Below, one piece after another: positions 38,724 to 49,503 of a stretch of DNA of 64,000 nt. The stretch covers positions 1,860,001-1,924,000 of the forward strand of contig OZ316891.1 in the NCBI GenBank assembly GCA_973895155.1, given 5' to 3'. Within the stretch, counting starts at the first letter, position 1, and each line of letters opens with the position of its first letter. Below the pieces are notes generated by a model, which worked only from the letters and a program-made list of their open reading frames with translations, had not been told where the DNA came from and made no database searches. The translations under genes and the position numbers were made by a program. This DNA is from Marsupella aquatica (lineage: Eukaryota > Marchantiophyta).

Positions 38724-40342
38724 ATGGTTCTTTCAAATGAGGAACTTGAAATCATTGTGTCAACAATTCTTGCGTTCCAACAAGTGGTAGAGCAGCAAAT
38801 GCGATTTGCAGCTCTTGTTGGTAACTATTTTTTGGAATCAGGTGATGGGAGACTCCTTGCAAACTTGTTTATACTCTTCCAAACCATTCAACATGCATTT
38901 TTCCAGAGACCAGATCGTCTTCTATCTGACAATTATATCGAGCCCAGATCTAGAGAATGGAGTGGCTGGTACCTTATGCATGTTATCGAAGACGATCCTG
39001 TCCGCTTCAAGCATTTGTTCCGCGCTCGGGGGTCTCACTATATGGGGACCTCCCCATCACCTGCAACGTTTTTAGGCCTCGGACCCCCTAAAATGTAAGA
39101 AAAAATTATTATTTTTTAACCCCTATAAAGTTTAAATATTCTTGGAATATTCCAAAAATTTGATTAAAAAGGCCCAAATGTTCTTATAAGTCTCAAAATT
39201 GAATTTAAAAGACCCTATTGTTCTTCTACAAAAATTCTTAAGTCTTCCCTTACAACCAATAAAATGACCCTATCCTTCGTCGCATGTGATATGCCATTTT
39301 TGTGGAAGTGAAACCCCCAAGGTTCCGCGTGTCACCCGCAACATTCATGTACATTTGCGACTTGTTTCGAGAAGATTTGACTACACATCCCCCACCTGGC
39401 CTTCGCAATTTGACCAACAGGGCATTGTCCGTTGAGCGACAAGTTGCCATAGTGCTGCGTAGATTTGCTACTGGGTGTTTGTTGTTGACACTTTCAGAGA
39501 TGTTTGGGGTTTCAGTTCCATGCATTTCTGATGTGATTTGGCGATTTGTTAAGGCATTAACAAGACGCGGTAGAGAAAGATATTTGAGTTGGCCGCAAGG
39601 AGAGGCCATGGCAAGGGTGAAAGAGGAATTTTTCCAATTGCAAGGATTTCCAAATTTTTGTGGTGCAATTGATGCTACTCATTTTCAAGTAAAGTTACCT
39701 CTTGGAACAAACTCAACTGATTATCGTGACTACAAACATGGCCAAAGCATTTCAATGCAAGCCATTTGTGATAGTCGACTTTGATTTTTGGATGTCTTTG
39801 CAGGATGGCCTGGTAGCATTCAAGATTCACGACTTTTGAGAGTCTCAGGTTTTTATGACGACGTTTTGACACACCGCACAAAACTCTCTGGTCTCACATT
39901 TACAGCTTCGATAGGATTCACTACAGGGGAGTATATTATTGGTGATGTTGGCTACCCTGCTTATCCTTGGTTGCTAAACCCTTTTCCAGCAACTAGAGAG
40001 CATAGTCAAAAGAGAGAGTTCAACTACAGGCTTAGCTCAACTAGGATGTGTGTGGAGCGTGCTTTTGGTCAAGTGAAAAACAGTTGGAGATTTTTTTCTC
40101 GCAAAATGTTTCGGCCGCATCCATAGCAATTGCCACATTATATTACATGTGCATGCCTTTTGCATAACATTCGTATTGACCGTGGAGATGTATATGATCC
40201 AGCATGGGGTATAGATGCAGACCCTCCATATGAACCTGGAGGTCCCCCTGCTGCACCTCAAACTTCAAATAATGGGCGTAGATATCGTATTGCAATGATG
40301 AATCATTTGCTAACTGAGGGAGAATGGGGGCATGAAGCTTAG
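38724..40342 (+). pseudogene. PIF/Harbinger DDE nuclease, interrupted by a MITE
   Basis: Harbinger transposases cut and paste DNA with a DDE_Tnp_4 nuclease. The N-terminal part (38724-39024) ends in DDPVRFKHLFR. After a 297-bp MITE and its 8-bp duplication, the frame resumes with SPATFMYICDLFREDL. The catalytic residues are visible: Asp in CGAIDATHF, Asp in GSIQDSRL, Glu in VERAFGQVKNSW. The C-terminus carries the usual LLHN. Two nonsense changes break it further: TGA in DSRL*FLDVFAG (expected Arg, CGA) and TAG in RPHP*QLPH (likely CAG), both explained by C-to-T. It lies tail to tail with its SANT-domain partner, the normal Harbinger arrangement. The copy is certainly non-functional as it stands. 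Confidence 0.88.
39025..39321 (+). mobile_element. MITE copy 2, inside the Harbinger nuclease
   Basis: Left end CTCGGGGGTCTCAC; right end is the complement of CTTGGGGGTTTCAC. It is flanked by an exact 8-bp duplication, GTTCCGCG (39017-39024 and 39322-39329). The nuclease reading frame is continuous when the element and one duplication copy are ignored, which fixes the boundaries. The interior aligns with copy 1 in reverse orientation. Confidence 0.95.
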
Positions 40343-40500
40343 AGTGTGCTACCCGAGTTGCCAATAGATGTAATAGACAAAGATGAAATTTAATAAAACC
40401 AAACTGTGCATGAAAATGGCACCATATTTTATTCATGTGCAATTATATGTTGTCATTTCAAGAAGTACACTTGACTTTAGAAATGGAAGTAGTTGCTTCT

Positions 40501-41664
40501 CTAAACCAAGTATGTGCAACTACTCCATTGGGATGGTCGTGAAGAATTTGCTAGCTTCTCTAGAAGAATGTCATTCAAACGTCCCATCTGCTCAGCTGTT
40601 GTGGTTGATGCTGTGGTGATTGCTGTTGCCAAAACAGCAGATTGCCGCTCACGGCTTTCACAATCAAGCTTGGCCATGGAAACCATCTCTGCACAACTAT
40701 TGGCCATGGATTTCAAATGTGCTTGTTTGTCGTTCCCAATCTTGGCTACCTTTCGCTTTACACCTCTATTGTCGGGGCCAGAGAAGTCCTGAGGGGATGA
40801 TGGTTGCTGCACTCCACCTGTACTCTCTGTATTTGGTTGCGCCCTCTCATGTGTTGGTCCTGTGAAATGTGTCTGGCTTGATGGTGCCGACCTGTCTTCC
40901 TCAACCCCAACATCATCATCACTTGTAGAATAGTATAGACATGATTCCTTGCATTTAGTAGAGCAAAGAGGAAGGAGAGAAATGTCACCCCAAAAATTTA
41001 CAGTACCAATCCACCATAACAAAAATTAAATTGCACAATGTAAATGAAAGAAAAAATTCATCAGGTAGGAAAAAATAGATTACTCACTTCCAGATGACAA
41101 GTTGAATGGGTCCTGGTTTGTATTGTGGTTCATCCTAGAGTAATCAGATAAAAACTCCGTAGGTGGCGTGATGTGTGGAACATCTTTATACCATCCCAAC
41201 AGATCTGCGTACAGATCAACTGAGAAATGAGTCGGGAATTGTTGTAGGCGTCGCTCCTTCTCATCCATGTCAAAGTAAGAAATCTTCCCGGTCTTCTCCT
41301 TTCTCTCATAATCGTAAATCTTTTTGAACTTGCTGTCAATGAGCTGCCACTTCTTCTTGCAAGAGGATGGATCTCGAATAGGTCGGGTGAACCCCTCATC
41401 CTCCATAAATTTTGCCACGGCTTTCCATTTCAACTTGGTGCTAGTCATCTTTTGTTGCGTAGAACCCTCCATGATAACATTGAGGTATTCAGATCGCTTG
41501 GCTGCAATCAAGCACTTCATCTCCTCATTTGTCCAATCAGGCAACTTATTCTTGACTGGAGGTTGTGGTGCACCGTTAGGACCTGTACCAATGTTGAGGT
41601 CCAAGTCAACTAATTGAATACGTTCTAGTGAAGGTAGACCACGACTCTGCTTCTGGCTCGTCAT
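40501..41664 (-). CDS. Harbinger partner protein, SANT/trihelix-like DNA-binding
   Basis: Exon 1 (41088-41664) carries a Myb/SANT or trihelix-like domain: LPDWTNEEMKCLIAAKRSEY, WKAVAKFMEDEG and the SSCKKKWQLIDSKFKKIYDYE segment. Exon 2 (40501 to about 40940) has an acidic/Ser-rich linker, a basic patch (GVKRKVAKIGNDK) and an Ala/Thr-rich helical tail. In PIF/Harbinger elements this protein binds the element ends and brings the nuclease to DNA and into the nucleus. It is transcribed toward the nuclease. The exact 3' splice site of the intron was not settled. No stops were seen, so this gene may be intact although the nuclease is not. The outer CACTA element starts only 18 bp upstream of its start codon, so its promoter has been displaced. 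Confidence 0.78.
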
Positions 41665-41689
41665 TTGACATTACAGAGTAGCACTACTC

Positions 41690-42060
41690 CATATTTGTCG
41701 TTTTTGCGAAGGTCAATTACAAGGGGATAAACACACCGCGAAGCGCCGTTCATCGCTCATCTTGCGATGCAAACCGCATCTCAAACTGCAACACTGACAC
41801 TCTCGCAACCATTATTTGCGAAACCAACATCTTCGCAAATATTTGCAAAACCAAATATCTTGCAAAATGTTTCTGAACCTTTGAGCATTCTACTTAGTAG
41901 CGATGTTTACCGTTTTGCAAACAACTTGCGACGCCGATTGCATCGATAACGTTGCAATATTTCTGTTATCAGAAAGCGGCGTGCGATGCAAAATTAATCG
42001 CAATACAGCGAAAGTAAGAGAATCGCCAGTTTGCGAGGTGGTGTGGCTCGCAAAATCATG
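41690..42060. repeat. Outer CACTA left subterminal repeats
   Basis: Dense, irregular copies of TTGCGA/TCGCAA and GCGATG motifs in both directions, typical of transposase-binding subterminal arrays. 42060-42630 continues as a purine-rich GGAGGGAGG tract without genes. Confidence 0.75.
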
Positions 42061-42631
42061 GCGCCTCAGTGGTTCTCTTTAGAGAAGGCTTGAGTTTCGG
42101 AAAGTTGAGATGCGCGTTGCTTCGGAATGTAGCGATGGTTTTGGGATGGGATCTAGCGATGAGGTAGGGATCGTTAATGTAGCCATTAGGTTGAGATGGG
42201 TGGGGGTTCGCAAAATGGTTCGGAAATTTGGTTTTGGGGTTTCTCAGATTTAGAAAGGGCATGGGACAAGGAATGGAGGAAGGAGGGTCAAGGAGAGAGG
42301 AGGGAGGAGGGAGGAGGTACACTTTAGGAAGAAAAGGAGGAGGAAGGGGTTGACTTAAGGGGGGACAAGGAACAAAGGGAGGAGGGCGGTTTAGGGTGCA
42401 CAAGGAAATGAGGGAGGAGGGAGGTACCTACAGTTTAGGGAGGGAAAAGGAAAGGAGGGAGGAGGGAGGGAGGGTGGAAGGTATAGGTTTAGGAGAGGGA
42501 CAAGCCAAGGAGGGAGGAGCATAGGTTGAGGACAGTGAAAGGTGGAAAAAATTGAGGGCATGTATAGGTTTTAAAAAGGAAGGGGTTGAGACAAGGGGAG
42601 GAGGGAGGTGGGTACAAGTACTAGAGAGAAA

Positions 42632-43200
42632 CACTACAACACTATCGGCCGGTTTTGCAAAGACAATCTCATCGCAACTAACAAGCCCCTGATTTTCATA
42701 ATTCTGGCCATTGCGATCATACGCGCATCGCACCACCTTTGCACTTTGCCAACCTAATAACTTCGCACGCGGACCATTGCAACGACATCGCAACACCATG
42801 GCAAACTGCGAAGCTGAGAGGTTCGCAAGATTCAATACTTGTGCGATCCATTATACGTCGCATAAGGTTCGCAAACATACACGCACACGTCCCGCGCAGG
42901 CGTCGATATTTGAGAAGGATTTACCATCGCATCATATTTGCGAAAGATACTGGTTCAATTGTTTTGATGGGGATTGTATGACAAAGAGCGATACCGGTGA
43001 TTTCAGAAGTTTGTGAACGGGTTCGATTAGGAAAGTTCGATCCTAGAAGTATCACAAAAACCCGACATATTTGGATCTGAAGTTCTGAAGTTAATTGACT
43101 CAAAAAGTGCGATGGCTTGGGGTTTATATTGTGCGATGGGAATGAGTTCTTAAAGGGTTCGCAAAATTATGATCACAGACATTATTTGCGAGGGGTTTTC
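42632..43200. repeat. Inner CACTA left subterminal repeats
   Basis: TTCGCAAA, TTGCGAA and GCGATG motifs in both orientations crowd the first 550 bp of the inner element. Confidence 0.75.
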
Positions 43201-43402
43201 CTTGGGACCCAATGTGGAAGGCAAAATTGTTGTTTTATAAAATGGAAAAGCATGAACAAAATGATAGGGCTTCAAAGAACCCTATACATGGACAAGAGGG
43301 GGGAAATGTCTGATGCTAGGCCCTTCTAAACCTATGCTGCCTCTTCCTACCCTAAGCTCCGGCATGACAAGTCACTCTCATGCATGTATCTCTACAAAAT
43401 AA

Positions 43403-45439
43403 CTAGAATGGGCTCTTGCGGCTCCTCTTGGTTGGCTTCTTGGCTGGCTTCTTGCCCTTATTCTTCCGGGGATCCTGTTGGTGACGGGTGCGTGATGGCC
43501 GTCGGCGCTCCTGCTCCTGTTGCTCCTCTGGCTCCTCCTGCCCCTCCTGCTCCTCCTCCTCATCCTCAGGGTCCTCCTTCTCCCCCTGGTCATCAACGTG
43601 TGCTGATGACACACGACTACCACCACTACCACGGTGGGAAGAACCTACCTCATGACTACTCCCCCCCGAGCACCACTAGTACCAGGAGTAGCCCCCTCAT
43701 CGTCATCACTACTGCTCACATCAGCACCCGACCCCTCAGGCTCATCCAAATCTTGCATCCATTACATATCATTAGTTTCCGCAAGACATAAAGGGTCACT
43801 CACAACGTTCGCATGCTAATCATATGGTTCACACTTAGACACTTATAGTAGCCAACTCGGCATCTACCATCGCAAAGAGGTACTTTCATCCATGCTCTAT
43901 CGCCACCTCAATATGCTTTTTTGATATCTTCCTTATGTACCTCCGATACTGCCATGCATAAAACCAATTAAAATTGGTTAAATTTGCCCTTAAGCATACC
44001 CTATAGCCACAAGTGACGCCTAAATCCTCAACTACTAAACACGACCCAAAAAAAATTTAAAATTCAAATTTGTGAACTTATAAGCATGGCAACTTGCGAA
44101 CCACATTTTTTGCGAAGGCGTTGCGATGGAGTTTGCGATGCGCATTTGTTTGCAAAGGCATCAGAAAATTGAAATGGAAAAAGTCCATGATAGAATTTGC
44201 GAGGGGTTTGCGAACAAATGCGCATCGCAACACCTTCGCAAACTGTGTTCCCGAGAGTTTTGAAAAATTTGCCAAAAATTCTAAGTGTCAGAGTTGCCCT
44301 AAACTAGTAACCAAGCAAGCATGCACAACAGCAAGAACATTTGGGGATGTCATTCACTTGCATTGCACAACTCTAAAAGGAATAGAAAGGTTAGGGAGGA
44401 GCAAGAGGCACTCACAAAGTGTGACTTGAGGCCGAGGAGCCCGCCTTGACCCAACTTGTGGACTGGATTGGGGGTGGATTTCACTCGTTTGGCTGCATCT
44501 GTGAAACGCTTGGGTGGCTTTCCCTCCTGGTCGGCCACCTTCTGCATCTCAGCTACCTTCTGCTCAAGTGGCTTCAGGTTGTGGTCAAGGGGGAGCTTCT
44601 CGGCCTCCTTTGCTTTCAAGGCTCGATCTAGATTTCCCTTCCACTCTTCCAACTCGTGAGCTGCCTTAATTTGCACCTCAATCTTGTAAAACGAATTCCA
44701 GATGTCCTCGGTGAAGTGGAGGGGTCTGCGCAAGTTCCTGTATGATCTCAAGTCTTTCAGGTGGGCTCTAATCTTCATCCTGTCATGGTATCGCATTTGA
44801 GACATAGAATTTGAAATCTTATCTGCCAACCATTGCTCATCTATGTCAGGCCCATTGCAAAATGCATCCTTGATTTGGTTGATGACCCTCTTTCGCTCTG
44901 CCTTCTCAATCTTCCCCCACTGCATGCCTCGTGAGAAATTGCTTGTGATAATCTGCTTGATTGTGCTCTTAGCCCCTGCATACGCTAGCTCAGTTGGAGT
45001 CCCACTTGTCTCCAAGGCAATGAATGGAAGTTTTTTCTTGCTTCCTCTTTCTGACGTTGCTCCTCCCTCTGTTTTCGAATTGAATCTCTCTCCTCTCTTC
45101 TCTTCTGCTTCTCTAGGGCTTGAGGAGAGGCAACTCCCGACTTAGTTCTTTCCTCTCTCTTCCTTTTTTTCTCTCTAGCCTTATCTTCAGCTGCGGCCCT
45201 CTCCTCCCCCTCTTAGTAGCTTGTCCTGCTACAATCCCAGTTTGCAAAACCTGTCCAAGAATGGCACTCAAAGAGGCAAGCCCTGTTGGAGAATTGAGAT
45301 TCACTTCTCCCAATTGTGCAGCACTGAGATGTTGGGCCACTAAGTCTGCCCAGGCATTCTTCTCTTTCTCTGGATTTCCCCCATTGCCACTACCACTACC
45401 ACTACCACCTTGCCCTCCACTCCCCTCACCGGTAGCCAT
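43403..45439 (-). pseudogene. Inner CACTA charged protein (possible TnpA-like partner)
   Basis: Exons: 44416-45439, a short one starting at 43950 (YRRYIRKISKKHIEV), and the last ending at 43403. The first exon has a Gly/Ser-rich start, LAQHLSAAQLGEVNLNSPTG, a long Lys/Glu/Arg-rich coiled-coil-like stretch, and a conserved block (TELAYAGAKSTIKQII, WLADKISNSMSQ followed by RYHDRMKIRAHLKDL). The last exon is acidic, then Lys/Arg-rich, ending RSRKSPF. Frameshifts near 45215 and 45030 and a stop in the short exon break it. The outer copy (59759-61870) has the same parts. By position it resembles TnpA of En/Spm, which binds subterminal repeats and regulates its own promoter; I see no decisive homology to TnpA, so function is inferred. 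It is divergent from the SET gene, sharing a TTTAGGG-rich intergenic region. Confidence 0.65.
44080..44280. repeat. Internal TTGCGA/GCGATG cluster in an intron (inner)
   Basis: A dense group of the same motifs as in the element ends lies within the first intron of the inner TnpA-like gene. The outer gene has a matching cluster in the same intron (60950-61100). Confidence 0.65.
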
Positions 45440-45529
45440 AGCTCCCCTCTCTCACAGTCTCCCTCGTACTGTCGCGTGCGCTCCGGCCCTTCTCGTCTCG
45501 CTCAAAAACTGAAATGAGCCCGAATGCGA

Positions 45530-45790
45530 GCTCTCGCCGATGTTTACGCTGTTCAAAAACGGGTATGTGATGACATACGCATGGGAAACTGCGAAGCCCG
45601 CGCCCTCGCAAATAGTCTCGCAACTTGCAAGGCACTTCCGAATCTATTCCCTTCGCAAGGCCATCGCAACCAGCAAAAGACTCAAAAAATCGTTCTCGGA
45701 CTCTGTTTTTGCGAAGTAAGTGTGAAGGCCGTAGGTTCGCAAAAAGATTCTCTAACTTGTGAAATAATTTGCGAGGCAGGTCTTATCGGT
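45530..45790. promoter_or_regulatory. TTGCGA-motif cluster upstream of the inner TnpA-like gene
   Basis: TTCGCAA, CTCGCAA and GCGAAG motifs recur within 100-350 bp upstream of the start codon. A corresponding group stands upstream of the outer gene (59540-59660). This suggests that the protein binding the ends also acts on its own promoter. Confidence 0.5.
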
Positions 45791-45849
45791 TTAGGGTTGG
45801 AAAACACTTTGGGGTGTCAAACGGCTATTAAGGTTTGTCAAACGACATT

Positions 45850-46740
45850 TAAGGTATGTTAAGTTCCCGTAAGTTAACATGGAAGGGGTGGCAATGGATG
45901 TTTGGGTTGTAAGGATACCTCGAATATAAGTTAACAAAGGTTTGAGTTTAATTAAAGGTTAGGTTTATATTTGGTTTTAATCTAGGAGTATTTGGTTTAA
46001 TTAAGGGGGTTAGAACTTGGGTTAGGTTGGAATAAAAGGGTTGGGTTTAAATTAATGGGTTTGGCTTAGGGTTCAAGGTAGAGGTTTGCATTAGGTTGTG
46101 AGTAATTACAGGGGTTGGGTTTGGTTTTAGTTGAGGGGTTGAATTGTGGTTGTTTTTGAAAGGGATTGGGTTTGGTTTTTAGTTGGGGGGTTTAATTGTG
46201 GTTTTTTTAAAGGGGTTGGGTTTCTAATGTAAGTGTTTGGGTTGGGGTGTAACATGATATAGGGTTGGATTTGGTTCTAATTGAGGGGGTACAATTTTTG
46301 CTTAAGTTTTAAAAAAGGGCCTCAATTTAGGGGTTAGGGTGAAGTTTAGAATAACTATAGGGGTGGGGGTTGGCCTATATAGGTAAAGTAAGGTGTAGAT
46401 ACTAGGGTAAGGGTTTTATATGTAATTGGGGGATTTGGGTTGGGTTTAGGGTAAAGGTTTGAATTTTTAATGAGGGATTTGGGTATTGGTTAGGATAAGG
46501 GTAAGGGTTTAGGGTGATTGAGGGATTTGGGTTAGGTTTTAATGAAGTGTTTCATTTCATGGTTTGGGTTTAGGGTAGGGGTTTAGGGTAAAGGTTTGAA
46601 TTTTTAATGAGGGATTTGGGTATTGGTTAGGGTGAGGGTAAGGGTTTAGGGTGATTGAGGGATTTGGGTTAGGTTTTAATGAAGGTTTCATTTCATGGTT
46701 TGAGTTTAGGGTAGGGTTTGGGTTACTTATATTTCTTTCT
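45850..46740. promoter_or_regulatory. TTTAGGG-like divergent intergenic region (inner CACTA)
   Basis: About 900 bp of degenerate GGGTTTAGGG/GGTTGGGTTT sequence separates the divergent TnpA-like and SET genes. It recalls plant telomere repeat units but is irregular. A direct repeat of about 110 bp occurs within it (near 46445-46545 and 46585-46700). The outer element has the complementary C-rich version at 58900-59450. Confidence 0.6.
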
Positions 46741-47159
46741 CTATCTCATTAACATGGAGTGGAAAACTCTTTGGCGTTGTAGGGCACTTCCCCATGTTTT
46801 TTAAAGTTTTGGCTAATGCATGATAATGCCTTGCGAGAGCCCGGGCATCTGAAAGGTATAACGTTTTCTCACGCATTTCTAGTCATTGCTGTAAATATGG
46901 AGGGTTACAATCTATCATCCTTTTTTTCTGGTTCACCATAAGGCATGGCTTAATTCATTGTATATTGGCAGATTTTCCCCTCCTTCCAGATTTGGTTCAT
47001 GAAATTTGAGCCACAAGATCCGTCAAGGCATTGCTAAGCCCGAGTCTCATAAAGGTATTTTTCTGTCAATTCTTTTTAATATGTTTGGGTAGGGATTATC
47101 AATGATGGTTTTGGTGAAGTTTTTACTAATCGCCTTCCAATTGCTATATACTTGTCAGA

Positions 47160-48331
47160 TGTCTTCATCCTCTACAACTTCCACCACATCAGATTCCTCT
47201 TCCGATGAAGAAAGTCGTCCTCCTCGATCCTCAGCCTGAACCAACCGTACGTCGACCTAGTGGTCCACCACGCCAACTTTGTGGTTGTAAAAAATGTGTG
47301 GGGATGGTTGTCCAAAAGTCATATGTATGTGCGGAGCACATTGCTCGATATGGCCAACATCGAGGTCTTACACCGAGAGCTTCTTCATCCCGTATGGTGA
47401 GTTGTAAACTTACTGTGATTTCCATTTTATTTTGTAAATCTTGCTAGGTAGCATAAAATAAAATTTGGGAGGTTCATCACACTCACTTGGTTCCATTTCT
47501 TCCTATAGGTATCCAGTAGGCCTACACCCACTACACCAACACCCTATGTTCCCTCACAAGGAGTTCTAGATGCTATAGGCTCGGCACTTTCACAAGCTTT
47601 TCGTTTAGTGGCAGCAGGGCAAGGTAGTGTTGGGACAATTCAGGGTGACGGTATTGGTACAAGAGGGAAAAAAAGTCAAAAAGACAGCCTAGAGGGGAAG
47701 TGGATCAGTACACTTGTAGGGTTGTTGATGGTAGATGGGGCCCTTGTACCTTCACAAGGAAGTGTGTTCCTATCTTAAAGGATTGGAATCCGGTCCGGAG
47801 TGCCTTGGTTTGCCATGTGATATAACCTATGGTGAGGAGATAGAAGTTTGGGGAAGACGTTGGGTTGTCAAGAGTTTGACCCTAGGGGAGAGGCATGGGT
47901 ATGGGATTTTCTCTTGTCAGGACATTATTGTGGATGATATGGGTGGAAAAGGGCGCTCTTCGGATGGACCAACGTTGTTCCCGTATGGTGGACCCATTTA
48001 CAAGAGGAGACATTGGAACATGATCCTTGTTCAACACCCTGAGTGGAAGACTTATGCATTGGACATGGATACTTTTGATGGTTGCACCAGAAAGTATTGT
48101 GACCAGCGTATAATTGATGGTGATCCCATCCGTAGTGGGAATATTGCCGGTTTCATCAACAGTACTGTGGGGACCCAGCCTAAGCGTAGGAAAAACTGTG
48201 AATGGGTTTTTGTTGATGGTCCCCCTCCAGCCCCTTATGGGCAGAGATATCATCATGACCATTGTCTAGTTGTAGCTAATAGGACCATTCTGGCTGGAGA
48301 GGAGTTGTTTACACATTATGAATGGGATTAA
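47160..48331 (+). pseudogene. SET-domain gene of the inner CACTA element
   Basis: Exons 47160-47396 and 47509-48331. A 3' splice site (cttgtcag) sits directly before the ATG, so upstream noncoding exons are likely. Exon 1 has a Ser-rich start and a Cys/His cluster (CGCKKCVGMVVQKSYVCAEHI). The second exon ends in a SET domain: GERHGYGIFSCQDI (SET-N GxG), GNIAGFINSTVGTQPK (counterpart of RFxNHSC, with Asn kept and His replaced), then GEELFTHYEWD (ELxxDY-like, Tyr kept). SET domains transfer methyl groups from AdoMet to protein lysines, often histones. Frameshifts occur near 47220 in the proline-coding run and near 47785. The SET core itself is open (47735-48331). The outer copy has the same architecture. 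Confidence 0.82.
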
Positions 48332-49300
48332 GATTACTTTAGGGACATGTATTATACGTTCATCGTATGTGAACGTATGTTTTGTAATGACATGTTCTTT
48401 TTATATTGTTAATAATATGTTTCGAGCACTACTATATTTGGAGTTAATTTCATTGTGAATGCTTTATTGTATTGTCTATAGTTCAATGTGCGGCCTAGTC
48501 AAGATATGTTGCCAAGGAGGTTGAGAGCTACATATCAAGAAATGGGCTTGCCACAAGACGGGGAAACATCATCAGCAGATTCCTCATCAAGGGACAATGA
48601 TAATGACAGTCCAGATGAAGGGGCACCTTGGACAGATTATGAGGTCATGCAAGACGAAGAGTCAGCCATGGATGACTTCATGACAGATTGGTTTGGTGTA
48701 GACATTGGTGGTGAAGGAGGTGTCCCACCCAATGAAGGAGATCCTCCACCAAATGTTGCACATGATCCAAGGCCTCAACGTACACCTGAAGGACAAAAAC
48801 AATGGGAAGAAGCTGCTCAGGCACATGCTAGAACACCTATTTATGGGGGTGCTCGTTTGAATAGACTATCTGCCATCTTGGCATTGATGAATCTTCAGGC
48901 AAAACACAAGGCAAGCAATGCGCTACTATCGGATTTGTTTGCAATTTGCCATGATCTCTTGTTACCCAGTGAAAATGTTTGCCAGGAACTTGGAAGGAGG
49001 CAAAGAGGGTTCTATCATCCATTGGCATGGAATACCATATCATTCATGCTTGTGTGAATGACTGCATTCTCTATCATGAGACCAATGCCAGTGCAACTGA
49101 GTGTCCAATTTGTCAAGAGCCTCGATATGAAACCAACATGTTGACCTCAAAGGTGCCTAGAAAAGCTGTTCGTTGGTTTCCTATTATTCCTCGATTGTTG
49201 CACATGTACCGATGTTTTGACTTGGCAGAATTGATGGTATGGCATAAGACACATCGATCAGAGGCTGGTGTCATGCGGTTGCCAGTTGATTCCCCTGCTC

Positions 49301-49503
49301 CCCTGGGCCCTCACTCCGTGTAAAAGAAGTTGACCCCCCTGCGATCGGCCCCTTTTCGTGTTTACCCCTTGTTATTTCCATTTTACCATTAAAAGTTCTC
49401 TTATTATCGATAATAATTATAATTATTAGTTCAAAATGAATAAAAACTACCCTTGGAGTGTTCGCACGTCTTGCATGTATTAGTTAAGACTGAGGGCCTA
49501 GGG
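49301..49503. mobile_element. MITE copy 3, inside the inner CACTA transposase
   Basis: 203 bp with ends CCCTGGGCCCTCAC and the complement of CCCTAGGCCCTCAG. Flanked by CCCTGCTC (49293-49300) and CCCTACTC (49504-49511). The uninterrupted outer transposase shows the empty site (LPVDSPAHKHVES). Confidence 0.88.

Noticed and set aside
39025-39321. Possible intron in the Harbinger nuclease
   Set aside because: The segment lacks gt/ag ends and instead has inverted-repeat ends and an exact 8-bp duplication, so it is a MITE.
42060-42835. Proline-rich frames on the minus strand
   Set aside because: They are complements of a GGAGGG purine tract at the CACTA ends.
46400-46740. Possible interstitial telomere array
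   Set aside because: TTTAGGG-like units are irregular and not head to tail, and a related spacer is present in the other CACTA copy.
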